15,680 bases of DNA, from NCBI RefSeq assembly GCF_938029485.1, contig NZ_CALHGC010000047.1, positions 1 through 15,680 on the forward strand, read 5' to 3'. Below the pieces are notes generated by a model that had not been told where the DNA came from, searched no databases, and was given only the letters and a program-made list of their open reading frames with translations. Below are positions 6,377 to 13,598 of this stretch, one piece after another. Within the stretch, counting starts at the first letter, position 1, and every line of letters starts with the position of its first letter. This stretch comes from an uncultured Treponema sp. (GTDB taxonomy: Bacteria > Spirochaetota > Spirochaetia > Treponematales > Treponemataceae). The translations under genes and the position numbers were made by a program.

Positions 6377-8080
6377 TTACACTTCAATCGTCGAACGATA
6401 CACTTTATTCGTTGCAGTAATGAACGTAAAGTTATTCGGCGCACGGACATACCGCTCAAACGTCAAGTAAGTCTTATCGCCGTCAAAACGCACCTTTGCA
6501 TTCTCAAAAAGCTCGCCGCTATCGTTCTTCGTGATAAGGTCATCCGCATACCATTCTTTTGATTTATTTGCCAAAACCTGAATAATCGTCGATTCACTCG
6601 GCGCACTATTCGTACCGATACGCGAATTGAATGCTTTGCGTAAATCCCTATCCATGTACAACACCGAACGAATCATGCTGCGTTCATTCAGGATAAGCGA
6701 ATCGCCTTGATAGGTGGTCATGGAACGAATACAGACAAGCTGTCCGTCATCATTCTCGCCGAACGGTGTAATACCGCCTGCAATCATTTTATTAAGCTCG
6801 CCTGTGGTATATTTTTTGTCGAACGAGTTGACTTTTACCGCCTTATTGGTAAGCGGATTTGAAACTCCGATTGCACTTTCAATCCCTGCGCATTTACAAG
6901 CAAGCAGTGCGGGGCTTATGTCTTCGGCAGCTCCGGTTAGCGGATTATTTGCGTTTGCACCGGTCATAACAAGAGAGACAAGCTCACTGTTAAAGCCGCG
7001 TGCCATTGCAAGCGCTTTATCAAGGCTGATGTTCTTTTCCGTACCGATCCAACACGTACGTTCTTTCTTTTTGCTTACCGTACTCATGCTTACGCAATGG
7101 TCGGCGATAAGATTGTGAATATCGCTGTCGGTTGCCGCTGTTGCGATAATCTGAATATCATGCTTTTCAAGCTCATCAATCGCATCGCTCCAGTCCGAAA
7201 TAGTGGAAGTGCCGGCCGTAGCTCCCGAAAAATACACGTACCCCGTATTATTTTCAGGGATAAGACGTGATGTTCCTTCAAGCGATACACTGCCGATATA
7301 TACCACACTTTCCAATGCGGCAATAAGCGCCTGCAAATCGCTATTGAATACTGCGGCCGTTGTCTTTACGCTTATGCCGGTTACATGGTCAAGCTCGCTT
7401 GCTGCCGTATTGGGCGTAGTGTCAAGCAATGCCGCCGAATAGACGCCGGTATCATTGATTCGTGCAACAACCTCTTCGATTGTTTCGCATTCTTCCCACG
7501 TGAGGGTAAGACTGTCGGCCGCAACATCGCTTGTCAGCGTTAATCCGGTTGCATTGATGGTACATGTCGCGCTGGAGCCCGTACCCGTGTACAACACTGA
7601 AAAGGATTTTTTTGCAATATTGTCGATGATAACCTCATCGCCTTTAAAGTTTACAAGCACTTTCTTTCCGGTCGTTCCGTCTTTCAGCCACATTTTAAGC
7701 TGATTCGTGTGAACGCCGTAATCCGCACTCTTTACATTCAAAACAGCATCGCTGCCGTTTTTCAGTGTCAAAGCCGACTGTGTGCCGGCATTTACGCGCA
7801 TACAAAAAACCTGCTGCGGAACAAAGGCATTCGATCCGTTAAATGCCTGCACAACACCGTCAAGCAGAGACCCGCTTACAAGCAGCTGTTTTGCTTCCGC
7901 TTTATCGGAGACGGTGTGAAGCGTCAACGGTTTGCCGCCCATCGAAGTACCAATGATACAGAGGTTCCCTGTCGAAACCCCTGTCCCAGACCCTGCTACA
8001 TCGCGCCGTGAATAATTACCCGGTATGTAATGGGACGTGGACTGTCCTGCGCTGCTGAATTTTGCCGGTGAAATACTCAT
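6377..8080 (-). CDS. Contractile tail sheath protein
   Basis: The 567-residue product is recognisable as a phage tail sheath subunit, the protein that forms the outer contractile tube and drives the inner tube into the host. The N-terminal part includes STGNLCIIGTSMGGKP (about 36-51) and the segment FVPQQVFCMRVNAGTQSA (about 86-103), which I associate with sheath proteins. A central beta-rich insertion (about 105-270) follows. The C-terminal part contains MTTYQGDSLILNERSMIRSV and the final strand block FERYVRAPNNFTFITATNKV, matching the conserved C-terminal sheath core that interlocks neighbouring subunits. The ATG at 8080 is preceded by AAGGGGGT. It defines the window as myovirus-type. Its neighbours are the 64-residue gene upstream and the tube gene downstream. 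Confidence 0.93.
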   Translation of the reverse strand: MSISPAKFSSAGQSTSHYIPGNYSRRDVAGSGTGVSTGNLCIIGTSMGGKPLTLHTVSDKAEAKQLLVSGSLLDGVVQAFNGSNAFVPQQVFCMRVNAGTQSALTLKNGSDAVLNVKSADYGVHTNQLKMWLKDGTTGKKVLVNFKGDEVIIDNIAKKSFSVLYTGTGSSATCTINATGLTLTSDVAADSLTLTWEECETIEEVVARINDTGVYSAALLDTTPNTAASELDHVTGISVKTTAAVFNSDLQALIAALESVVYIGSVSLEGTSRLIPENNTGYVYFSGATAGTSTISDWSDAIDELEKHDIQIIATAATDSDIHNLIADHCVSMSTVSKKKERTCWIGTEKNISLDKALAMARGFNSELVSLVMTGANANNPLTGAAEDISPALLACKCAGIESAIGVSNPLTNKAVKVNSFDKKYTTGELNKMIAGGITPFGENDDGQLVCIRSMTTYQGDSLILNERSMIRSVLYMDRDLRKAFNSRIGTNSAPSESTIIQVLANKSKEWYADDLITKNDSGELFENAKVRFDGDKTYLTFERYVRAPNNFTFITATNKVYRSTIEV

Positions 8081-8094
8081 ATTTCAACCCCCTT

Positions 8095-8289
8095 TTATTT
8101 TACTTTGCGGTGAAGGACATTCATAACGATTGTTTCCCATTCCGCCTGCATGTGGATTTCTGCCGCATATTTACTGCGCAGAATTGCCGTAATTCCGCGT
8201 TTTTGCGGTTTAAGCTGCAAAAAACGCTCCAAACCGATTTTTTGTTCTACCGGCTTGGTTTTCTCTGTCTCATTTTCATTTTTTGACAT
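8095..8289 (-). CDS. Small basic phage protein upstream of the tail sheath
   Basis: This is a 64-residue Lys/Glu-rich protein. Its ATG at 8289 lies inside the last codons of the upstream gene (14-base overlap), with GGAGGT a suitable distance upstream, which indicates translational coupling. The N-terminal ~15 residues are polar and probably disordered. The rest, from about FLQLKPQKRGITAILRSKY to EWETIVMNVLHRKVK, looks helical. Similar short genes often lie just before tail sheath genes in contractile phages of Gram-positive hosts and spirochaetes, usually without an assigned function. I cannot name one. A role in neck or tail completion is an inference from position. Confidence 0.7.
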   Translation of the reverse strand: MSKNENETEKTKPVEQKIGLERFLQLKPQKRGITAILRSKYAAEIHMQAEWETIVMNVLHRKVK

Positions 8290-9046
8290 GATTAAGTACC
8301 TCCGTTACTATTTCTCCCGTTATTTCCGTAAGCTCCGTATTGAGTACAATCTGTTCAACGCAATACTGTACGTCAAACGAAATATGCGCTCCGTTTAAAG
8401 CCACATCAAAGTCAAAGTTATAATTATTGCTTCTGTGTCCGACTATCGTGTTATCAAATACCGCAGGATCAAAGAATGCGTATTTATCTTCAAGCATAAT
8501 AGGAAGGGTGCCGGCAGTAAAAAGCCTAAGCTGCTCATAAATCTCATTTTTAAGCTGTGCGTTTTCTGCCCATATTTCAAAGTTGATTTTATCTTTTCGC
8601 CGAGTACGTACCGAAAAACCATAGCAGTAATTTTGTTTTTTGATTGTCGCACGTATTGCTGCAAGCGTCTTTTCATCTACGACGGTACAAAAACCGGGAA
8701 TATCCCTTGTTTTTTGTACGCCTTTTTTGTTTGTGTAAGTTTCTGTAGTTTGGGTGATAGCTTGAAGGTCGCTTTCCGTTAGCCCGATACCGTCTATGGT
8801 ATTCGGCGCAAGTTCGTCAAATTCCTGCGGTTTTCCATCTTCACCGGTCGTTATGACTACGCAGGGAAAAGAATCGGAAGCGTTTTTGCCTTCATGCAAA
8901 TACAATTCGGCAAATGGGTGTTCCGTCGTTACGGAGATATGAAAGTTTTTATAAGTATTATCCAAATGAAGAGCGGCAAAATAATCCCGTACAATGGCCA
9001 CAATAGCCTGTTCAAGAATAAGCCCTCTATTCAAATAACATATCAT
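8276..9046 (-). CDS. Probable tail terminator / neck protein
   Basis: The start is set to ATG at 9046 because GAGGTG sits eight bases upstream. The frame could be extended seven codons to a TTG at 9067, but that codon lies in the T-run of the terminator at 9066-9115, so the extension is rejected. The product is 256 residues. It has helical beginnings (MICYLNRGLILEQAIVAIVR) and then a mixed alpha/beta body with DFDVALNGAHISFDVQYCVEQ near the end. It lies between the gp10-like neck gene and the small gene before the sheath. In many contractile phages that place is taken by the protein that caps the tail or connects it to the head. The size is larger than a typical ~150-residue tail terminator, so the role is tentative. 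It is the first gene after the internal promoter/terminator. Confidence 0.6.
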   Translation of the reverse strand: MICYLNRGLILEQAIVAIVRDYFAALHLDNTYKNFHISVTTEHPFAELYLHEGKNASDSFPCVVITTGEDGKPQEFDELAPNTIDGIGLTESDLQAITQTTETYTNKKGVQKTRDIPGFCTVVDEKTLAAIRATIKKQNYCYGFSVRTRRKDKINFEIWAENAQLKNEIYEQLRLFTAGTLPIMLEDKYAFFDPAVFDNTIVGHRSNNYNFDFDVALNGAHISFDVQYCVEQIVLNTELTEITGEIVTEVLNHVKK

Positions 9047-9065
9047 CTTTTGCACCTCGTAAAAC

Positions 9066-9115
9066 AAAAAAAAGACAGCGATAGCGCGGGTCTTTTTCTG
9101 CGCTCTTACGCTGCC
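9066..9115 (-). terminator. Intrinsic terminator inside the structural cluster
   Basis: On the - strand a two-part stem forms. The outer 7 bp are GGCAGCG with CGCTGTC (9115-9109 with 9080-9074, one G-T wobble). The inner 5 bp are AGCGC with GCGCT (9104-9100 with 9087-9083). A small internal loop separates them, and a 12-base loop closes the hairpin. Eight T residues (9073-9066) follow directly. It would end transcription coming from the head/neck genes and from the promoter at 9171-9199. The next gene's ribosome site begins only a few bases beyond it. On the + strand the stem has one mismatch and is followed by TTTTT, so weak bidirectional action is possible. Confidence 0.85.
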
Positions 9116-9147
9116 TTTTTGAAGTGCAAACGATGATAAACGCTCAT
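9106..9147 (-). CDS. Possible 13-residue leader peptide ORF
   Basis: ATG at 9147 to TAA at 9108-9106 encodes MSVYHRLHFKKAA. The stop codon falls in the 5' half of the terminator hairpin, so a ribosome ending here would cover part of the stem and could favour read-through into the tail genes. No ribosome binding site is visible before the ATG, so this is only a possibility. Confidence 0.2.
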   Translation of the reverse strand: MSVYHRLHFKKAA

Positions 9148-9170
9148 GTAGTTAAGCGATAATTTCTTTT

Positions 9171-9199
9171 ATAATAAATCCTTACGGCTCTATTGTCAA
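9171..9199 (-). promoter_or_regulatory. Sigma70-type promoter within the phage structural cluster
   Basis: On the - strand TTGACA (9199-9194) is followed by exactly 17 bases and TATTAT (9176-9171): a perfect -35 box and a 5-of-6 match to the -10 box with ideal spacing. It begins eight bases after the stop codon of the gp10-like gene. Transcription would start near 9164 and meet the terminator at 9066 after about 100 bases. The transcript would therefore be a short RNA, unless termination is overcome to express the tail genes. Confidence 0.65.
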
Positions 9200-9207
9200 T
9201 GCAGCGG

Positions 9208-10041
9208 CTAAAGACCGAGTTCCTGTTCTAACCCTTCCTGCAGCAAAGCTTCAACATCTTTTCTTGTCGCTTTTTCAACTGCACTCACAACATCATTCGG
9301 CGGTATGGCTTTACGCTTCCAACTGTTCGCAGGTGAATTAGCGGAAATAACCCGAAAAGTAAAATAGGTACTTTTAGAATTTGCTTTCATACGTACCATA
9401 CCCAATACATAGGTTGAAATTCCTTCATCACCTGCGGCATCCAGTATATCATTCAAGCCAAGCCTATCGCCCCAGTCATATCCGGCTCGCTCTATATTTT
9501 CGCCGCTATAGTTTTTCTCTATATGTATTTCCTCGGTCTTAATCGATTTTTTAAACTCTTTTGATTTGAGTATTTCATACACTACTTGCGGAATGGCATT
9601 CCCAAAATGAGCCCGCGCTCCGCCTTTCCCGTTCGGTGTCCCCCATTGAAACGGAATAATAAGATAGGGTATACCTTTTTTGGAAACACGGCTTTTCTTT
9701 CCGTAAGGGTATGTATCTTTCATATCAAATTCGGCTACTCCGTTTTGGATGCGCTCCATATACGACGAATCGGTTTCTATACTGACATCAAAATCACCTA
9801 TTCCGCGTATTTTGATAGACCGCGCAAGGTTGGGACTGGGATTTTTTATATCAGCAGCCCCCGCTATACTTCCGCCCATTGCCCAATTTTGCCAAGATTT
9901 TTGAATGAGTTTGGAAGCCTGATTGAAAGCCGCTTTTGTTCTTGGCATAATTTTCCCGCCGTTTGAACCTGAAAAGCCGTTCAATGCTGCTCGAAGCTGG
10001 ATAAGCGTATCATCTGTAAGCGTTACATCTACCTTTATCAA
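9208..10041 (-). CDS. HK97-gp10-like neck/tail completion protein
   Basis: The start is taken as TTG at 10041. GGAG lies eight bases upstream of this codon, whereas the GTG at 10050 overlaps the ribosome site itself. This gives 277 residues. Near the N-terminus is a helix with AFNQASKLIQKSWQNWAMG, then ARSIKIRGIGDFDVSIETDS and SYMERIQNGVAEFDMKDTYP. This pattern, an alpha-helical start with a later beta block about a peptide bound within the virion neck, resembles HK97 gp10-type and related virion morphogenesis proteins. These join the finished head and tail. Residues from about GIPYLIIPFQWGTPNGKGGA are Gly-rich and conserved-looking, but I do not recognise their role. The gene sits between the ParB-domain gene and the internal promoter. 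It is longer than the usual ~150-residue gp10 family, so extra domains are present. Confidence 0.6.
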   Translation of the reverse strand: MIKVDVTLTDDTLIQLRAALNGFSGSNGGKIMPRTKAAFNQASKLIQKSWQNWAMGGSIAGAADIKNPSPNLARSIKIRGIGDFDVSIETDSSYMERIQNGVAEFDMKDTYPYGKKSRVSKKGIPYLIIPFQWGTPNGKGGARAHFGNAIPQVVYEILKSKEFKKSIKTEEIHIEKNYSGENIERAGYDWGDRLGLNDILDAAGDEGISTYVLGMVRMKANSKSTYFTFRVISANSPANSWKRKAIPPNDVVSAVEKATRKDVEALLQEGLEQELGL

Positions 10042-10059
10042 TTTTTTCACTCCGATTTA

Positions 10060-12204
10060 TTAAACGTTGTTTTTCAGCACTTCTGCTACAATACTGCCGA
10101 TAGACCGTTCTTTGGTATACAGGTTTGTTAAAATGCCCGTTATTGATTTTTGTATTGCAAGGAAACGTTCCATAAGGGTCTGTTTTGTTTCGACCTGACC
10201 AAGAAAAATATCCATTTCACCGTCAGCAGAATGTTTCAACCCTGCGCCTAAGTTTTTCATTCGTGCAGCAAAAGCTTTTTCTCCCTCATCGTGAATAAGT
10301 TTTGCAAGTTTACCGGTAACCTCATCAGGTTTGCTTTCTCCGAAAAGCGTTCCTTGAGCAAGATATGTTTCAACGTCAGGATATTTTTCATGATTTTTAG
10401 CAACATTTACCGCAATATCAACCGCTTCGTTCAACTCTTTATTGAATGAATATTCTTTACCCGTACCTTTATTTTCAACAAGCGGCAAAATTGCCCGTAC
10501 CATCTTTTGCCGAATACGTTTGCCGCCTGCACTATCAAGTTTACGTATATTATTCTCGTTCAAAACAGTGCCGACAAGGACGGTTTCGGTAAAGTCTTTG
10601 CCGGTATCGTTAAGCGTACCGTCCGATTTAAGGTACTGCGCTTTTTCATTATCACCGATTATTCCTGCATCAATCAGTTTAGCAACAAAACGCTGGCATC
10701 CTTTGGCATCTGCATACAACTCTCCCATCGTTTCATAATTTGAGAGTTCCGAAGCGATTGACTGAACTTTTTCTTCAGTAAGCGTTTTAGTAATCTTGAC
10801 CGCTTTCTCCACATTGCTCATCGTCTTTTTGGTATCGCGGTTGAACTGCGCAAATTCTTCGGTTGTATACTCACCTTCATGTTCGGCATCTATTTCGAGA
10901 ATGAGGCGCGGATGTTTAAAACCGTCAAGATCGCTTTCTTCAAGTCCGTATTCGTCTATCATCTCTTTCAAGTCCGCTATATAAGCCGTATCGGTACCGT
11001 TTTTCGCTGCAAGTTTAGAAGACATAGTGCGATTATTGCCGCTTACAACAATACCGTCTTTTGTAACGATAGGCGGAGATTCAAGAGCAAGGGAATTAAA
11101 ATGCGCTGCTATTTTTCTCACACTTTCTTGCGCGTCTTTATCATTTTGATAATCACGGTCATTTACGGTTTTACCCTCTTTTGAAGTAGGGAAGCCTTTA
11201 GTCGGTGAGTAGGTGTTTTCGTCATGGCTTGCCGTCGGCGCATCGGATTCAACCAATTTGTAGTGGCATTTAATTTTTGTTCCGTTCGGAAGTGTTACCG
11301 TTTTTTTGTTTCCCGTAACGCTTGGCGCGCTTTCATATTTTGCGCGGATTTGCATAATTGCACTTGATTTTTTACCTGATTGTGGTACACTTGTCGTAGA
11401 GGTGTCATAAGGCGGCTCTCCACTATGTTTTTTATAGTATTTAATATCTTCTTGATATTCTTTAATTTCGGCTTCATTTTCTTCTATTTTTTTCCTTAGA
11501 CGCCAGCTATCTTCATAAGACCAATAAGTATCGTATTGATGGTTATCCATATCTTCGTTTTCATTTTGTAGTCTTTTTATTTCTGTCTGTATCCATTCTA
11601 TTTTTTCATCTGCCGTCATCCCTTCATAAAAATTAAGTCCGCGTTCATCTTTTACAATTTTGCGTCCTGCCTTTTTCCATTGCGCTATTTTATCAGATAT
11701 ATCACTTGACTTGCCGCCTGATTGCGGAGCTTTTTCCTTGTTGCTTTGCTTCTCCAATGTTTGAGCACTACCATCATTCTTTTTGCTTTCAGTTTTTCTC
11801 GCAGCTTCTTTTTCAACCTTATCGTTTAATGACGAAACATAGTCGCTTAATTCTTTCACGAAGGCAAGCGGTTTCCCGTCTTTATCGCTAAAGCGGTCGC
11901 GGTTTTCAAGAACAAGCTGTAACAGTTCTTGCGAAGTTTTACAGTTCTCCGCTTTTCGTTTTAATGCGGCAATCGAAAGTTTTGCTCCGCGAGAATTGCT
12001 GTCATACTTAGGTCTCCACTTTCCCGGCGCAACCTTTATATACTTTTTGCCCTTCCATTCCCGTATCGTGCCTACGGGAAAATTTCCTTTTGCTACAACA
12101 TCAACAATATACGCAAAGGACTTTTTAAAATCTTGAGCACCCGCTTTTTCTTGGCTATCCAATATGCTTAAAACTTTCTTTTTGAAATACTCCAGCTTAC
12201 TCAT
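10060..12204 (-). CDS. Large phage protein with DdrB-like ParB-superfamily domain
   Basis: This is a 714-residue multi-domain protein. At residues ~44-66 is a compact motif GTIREWKGKKYIKVAPGKWR seen at the start of various phage head-associated proteins. A low-complexity linker covers ~130-170. A charged coiled coil at ~173-262 is flanked by related PQSG(G/K)KSS linkers. From ~313 to ~440 is a domain resembling the DdrB-like ParB/sulfiredoxin superfamily, with SHDENTYSPTKGFP and the signature DGIVVSGNNRTMSSKLA (~383-399). The C-terminal ~270 residues are helical and unassigned. DdrB-type ParB domains are known from 'polyvalent' proteins of phages and conjugative elements, thought to enter the host with DNA. 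ATG at 12204 overlaps the upstream gene by eight bases and has AAGGAAG before it. Location between neck genes suggests packaging in the virion. Nuclease or nucleotide-binding activity is not shown. Confidence 0.75.
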   Translation of the reverse strand: MSKLEYFKKKVLSILDSQEKAGAQDFKKSFAYIVDVVAKGNFPVGTIREWKGKKYIKVAPGKWRPKYDSNSRGAKLSIAALKRKAENCKTSQELLQLVLENRDRFSDKDGKPLAFVKELSDYVSSLNDKVEKEAARKTESKKNDGSAQTLEKQSNKEKAPQSGGKSSDISDKIAQWKKAGRKIVKDERGLNFYEGMTADEKIEWIQTEIKRLQNENEDMDNHQYDTYWSYEDSWRLRKKIEENEAEIKEYQEDIKYYKKHSGEPPYDTSTTSVPQSGKKSSAIMQIRAKYESAPSVTGNKKTVTLPNGTKIKCHYKLVESDAPTASHDENTYSPTKGFPTSKEGKTVNDRDYQNDKDAQESVRKIAAHFNSLALESPPIVTKDGIVVSGNNRTMSSKLAAKNGTDTAYIADLKEMIDEYGLEESDLDGFKHPRLILEIDAEHEGEYTTEEFAQFNRDTKKTMSNVEKAVKITKTLTEEKVQSIASELSNYETMGELYADAKGCQRFVAKLIDAGIIGDNEKAQYLKSDGTLNDTGKDFTETVLVGTVLNENNIRKLDSAGGKRIRQKMVRAILPLVENKGTGKEYSFNKELNEAVDIAVNVAKNHEKYPDVETYLAQGTLFGESKPDEVTGKLAKLIHDEGEKAFAARMKNLGAGLKHSADGEMDIFLGQVETKQTLMERFLAIQKSITGILTNLYTKERSIGSIVAEVLKNNV

Positions 12205-13363
12205 TATAACTTCCTTTTTTGTTCAAGCTCCGCGCTTCACCGTAGGTATCGTACAGTTTTATAACCGCCTTTTTCGGCATACGCTGATTTTCACTTGTCC
12301 GTATTTGTGGAATTGCCTTAACAACCTTGTATGTCGGGTACACCTTATACGTAATGGCATACCCCTCTCCATCTTCCGGCGAGTCGTCGCAAAGCCATTT
12401 TAAATAGTTTGTGCCGCAAAGAATAAAATCAACGCCTTGCGTATAATCGCGCTCTGTACCGGAGCATTTTACAATCTCATCGACAAAGTATGCAGGTATG
12501 ACATCGTACTCATCATCTTTTTTCGATACGACGCTTTTTTGCGTATACGTTCCGCTTAACACGGTAATTACATCATCAGCGGCGACATCGAAAGTATATG
12601 GAAAAGTAATAATCGCATCTCCATTATTATCTTGCATAACTTGAGCGTCGCTTTTTGAAAGATTCTGATTAAGAATGACAAACGTAAACGGCGGTATGTA
12701 CTGTACCTGTTCTACAAAAAGTGTTGCAGGCGGTACTCCCTGTAAGTCTTTTATAGAAATACAGTCTTGCCGTATTTCTCCGATTTCGTAAGCGTTTCCT
12801 TCCGTATCGCATACCGTACCGATACGTTCAATATCACCGGGCGCGGTATGGTACAGTCCTTCCGTTTTTGTTCTTGAACTGCGCAGTCCCTGTACCCGGT
12901 AATAGCCGTTACCGATGCTCTCGGCTATTGTATGTTCAACGGTTTTTAATACCTGTTCCGTCATTACGGCCGTTACATAAGCGCCTTTTGCAGGAAGTTT
13001 TCCTGTGTTCAGCATGACAAAGCTACCTGTCTTTTGTGCATTTTCGTAAGTATTCCCGGCGTTGTCATAACACTGCGTAAGCGGGCAGTCCGTAAATGCT
13101 GCATCAAGTTCAATAATACCGGAATTGTCGCGTATCATTACCGTTTGGGAAACTGTCGCTTTTTTCTGGTAACCGTACAAAACGCCAAGACCGCCGCATT
13201 TTTTACAATGAATATCCGGCTGTTGCGTGTGTGCTTTGATACACGGACAGAGGGAAGCAACGCGCCACCGCACCCATTGACCGTGACGCTCGATAAGCGC
13301 TTCGTAATTTTCTCTTCCAAGTTCAAGTTGAACAGGACTGTTTCTACCTAAACCTTGTCCCAT
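12197..13363 (-). CDS. Cys-cluster neck/head-tail joining protein, family unknown
   Basis: The 388-residue protein has a likely metal site near the N-terminus: C39-P-C41 followed by C53-K-K-C56 and GGLG, a DnaJ-like half zinc knuckle (HCKKCGGLG). Upstream of it is the segment ERHGQWVRWRVASLCPC. The rest is beta-rich, with repeated strand pairs and a closing segment ITYKVYPTYKVVKAIPQIR (about 346-364). The start ATG at 13363 has only a weak GGGA site. It lies between the connector/coiled-coil genes and the ParB-domain gene, so a part in the neck or in tail attachment is likely. Small phage proteins with CPC...CxxCxG motifs occur near connectors in several contractile phages, but I do not know a function for this one. 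Confidence 0.65.
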   Translation of the reverse strand: MGQGLGRNSPVQLELGRENYEALIERHGQWVRWRVASLCPCIKAHTQQPDIHCKKCGGLGVLYGYQKKATVSQTVMIRDNSGIIELDAAFTDCPLTQCYDNAGNTYENAQKTGSFVMLNTGKLPAKGAYVTAVMTEQVLKTVEHTIAESIGNGYYRVQGLRSSRTKTEGLYHTAPGDIERIGTVCDTEGNAYEIGEIRQDCISIKDLQGVPPATLFVEQVQYIPPFTFVILNQNLSKSDAQVMQDNNGDAIITFPYTFDVAADDVITVLSGTYTQKSVVSKKDDEYDVIPAYFVDEIVKCSGTERDYTQGVDFILCGTNYLKWLCDDSPEDGEGYAITYKVYPTYKVVKAIPQIRTSENQRMPKKAVIKLYDTYGEARSLNKKGSYNE

Positions 13364-13372
13364 ATTTTCCCG

Positions 13373-13570
13373 TTATATTTGTGTACCGTATTCGATACGC
13401 TCTGTAAGGCAATCAAGATATACTTCCATTGCCTTAACCTGTTTTACCAAAAGCGCATGTTGAGTTTTATCCATACCGAAAGGCGGATTATCGATAGCGT
13501 TTTTTGCCCGTTTGATTTTGCCTTCAAGGTCTTGTTTTTCTCTTATCATCCTTTCAAGATACTGCTGCAT
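13373..13570 (-). CDS. 65-residue coiled-coil phage protein, crAss001_48-like
   Basis: The start is ATG at 13570, with GGAG eight bases upstream. A longer frame to 13627 would overlap the preceding gene and lacks such a site. The protein is almost entirely helical, with heptad-like spacing: QYLERMIREKQDLEGKIKRA, then LLVKQVKAMEVYLDCLTERI. This matches my memory of the small 'crAss001_48-related' proteins of many phages, whose function is unknown. It lies between the connector and neck genes, ten bases before the next start, so it is co-translated with structural genes. It may be a small regulator or accessory factor rather than a virion part. Confidence 0.65.
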   Translation of the reverse strand: MQQYLERMIREKQDLEGKIKRAKNAIDNPPFGMDKTQHALLVKQVKAMEVYLDCLTERIEYGTQI

Positions 13571-13598
13571 GTCAATAACTCCGCTTTTTTTTCGTATT

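Noticed and set aside
9047..9067. Seven-codon N-terminal extension of the neck gene from a TTG at 9067
   Set aside because: It begins in the T-run of the terminator, and the ribosome site for ATG 9046 lies inside it.
10042..10050. GTG start of the gp10-like gene at 10050
   Set aside because: The GTG overlaps the GGAG ribosome site; TTG at 10041 has correct spacing.
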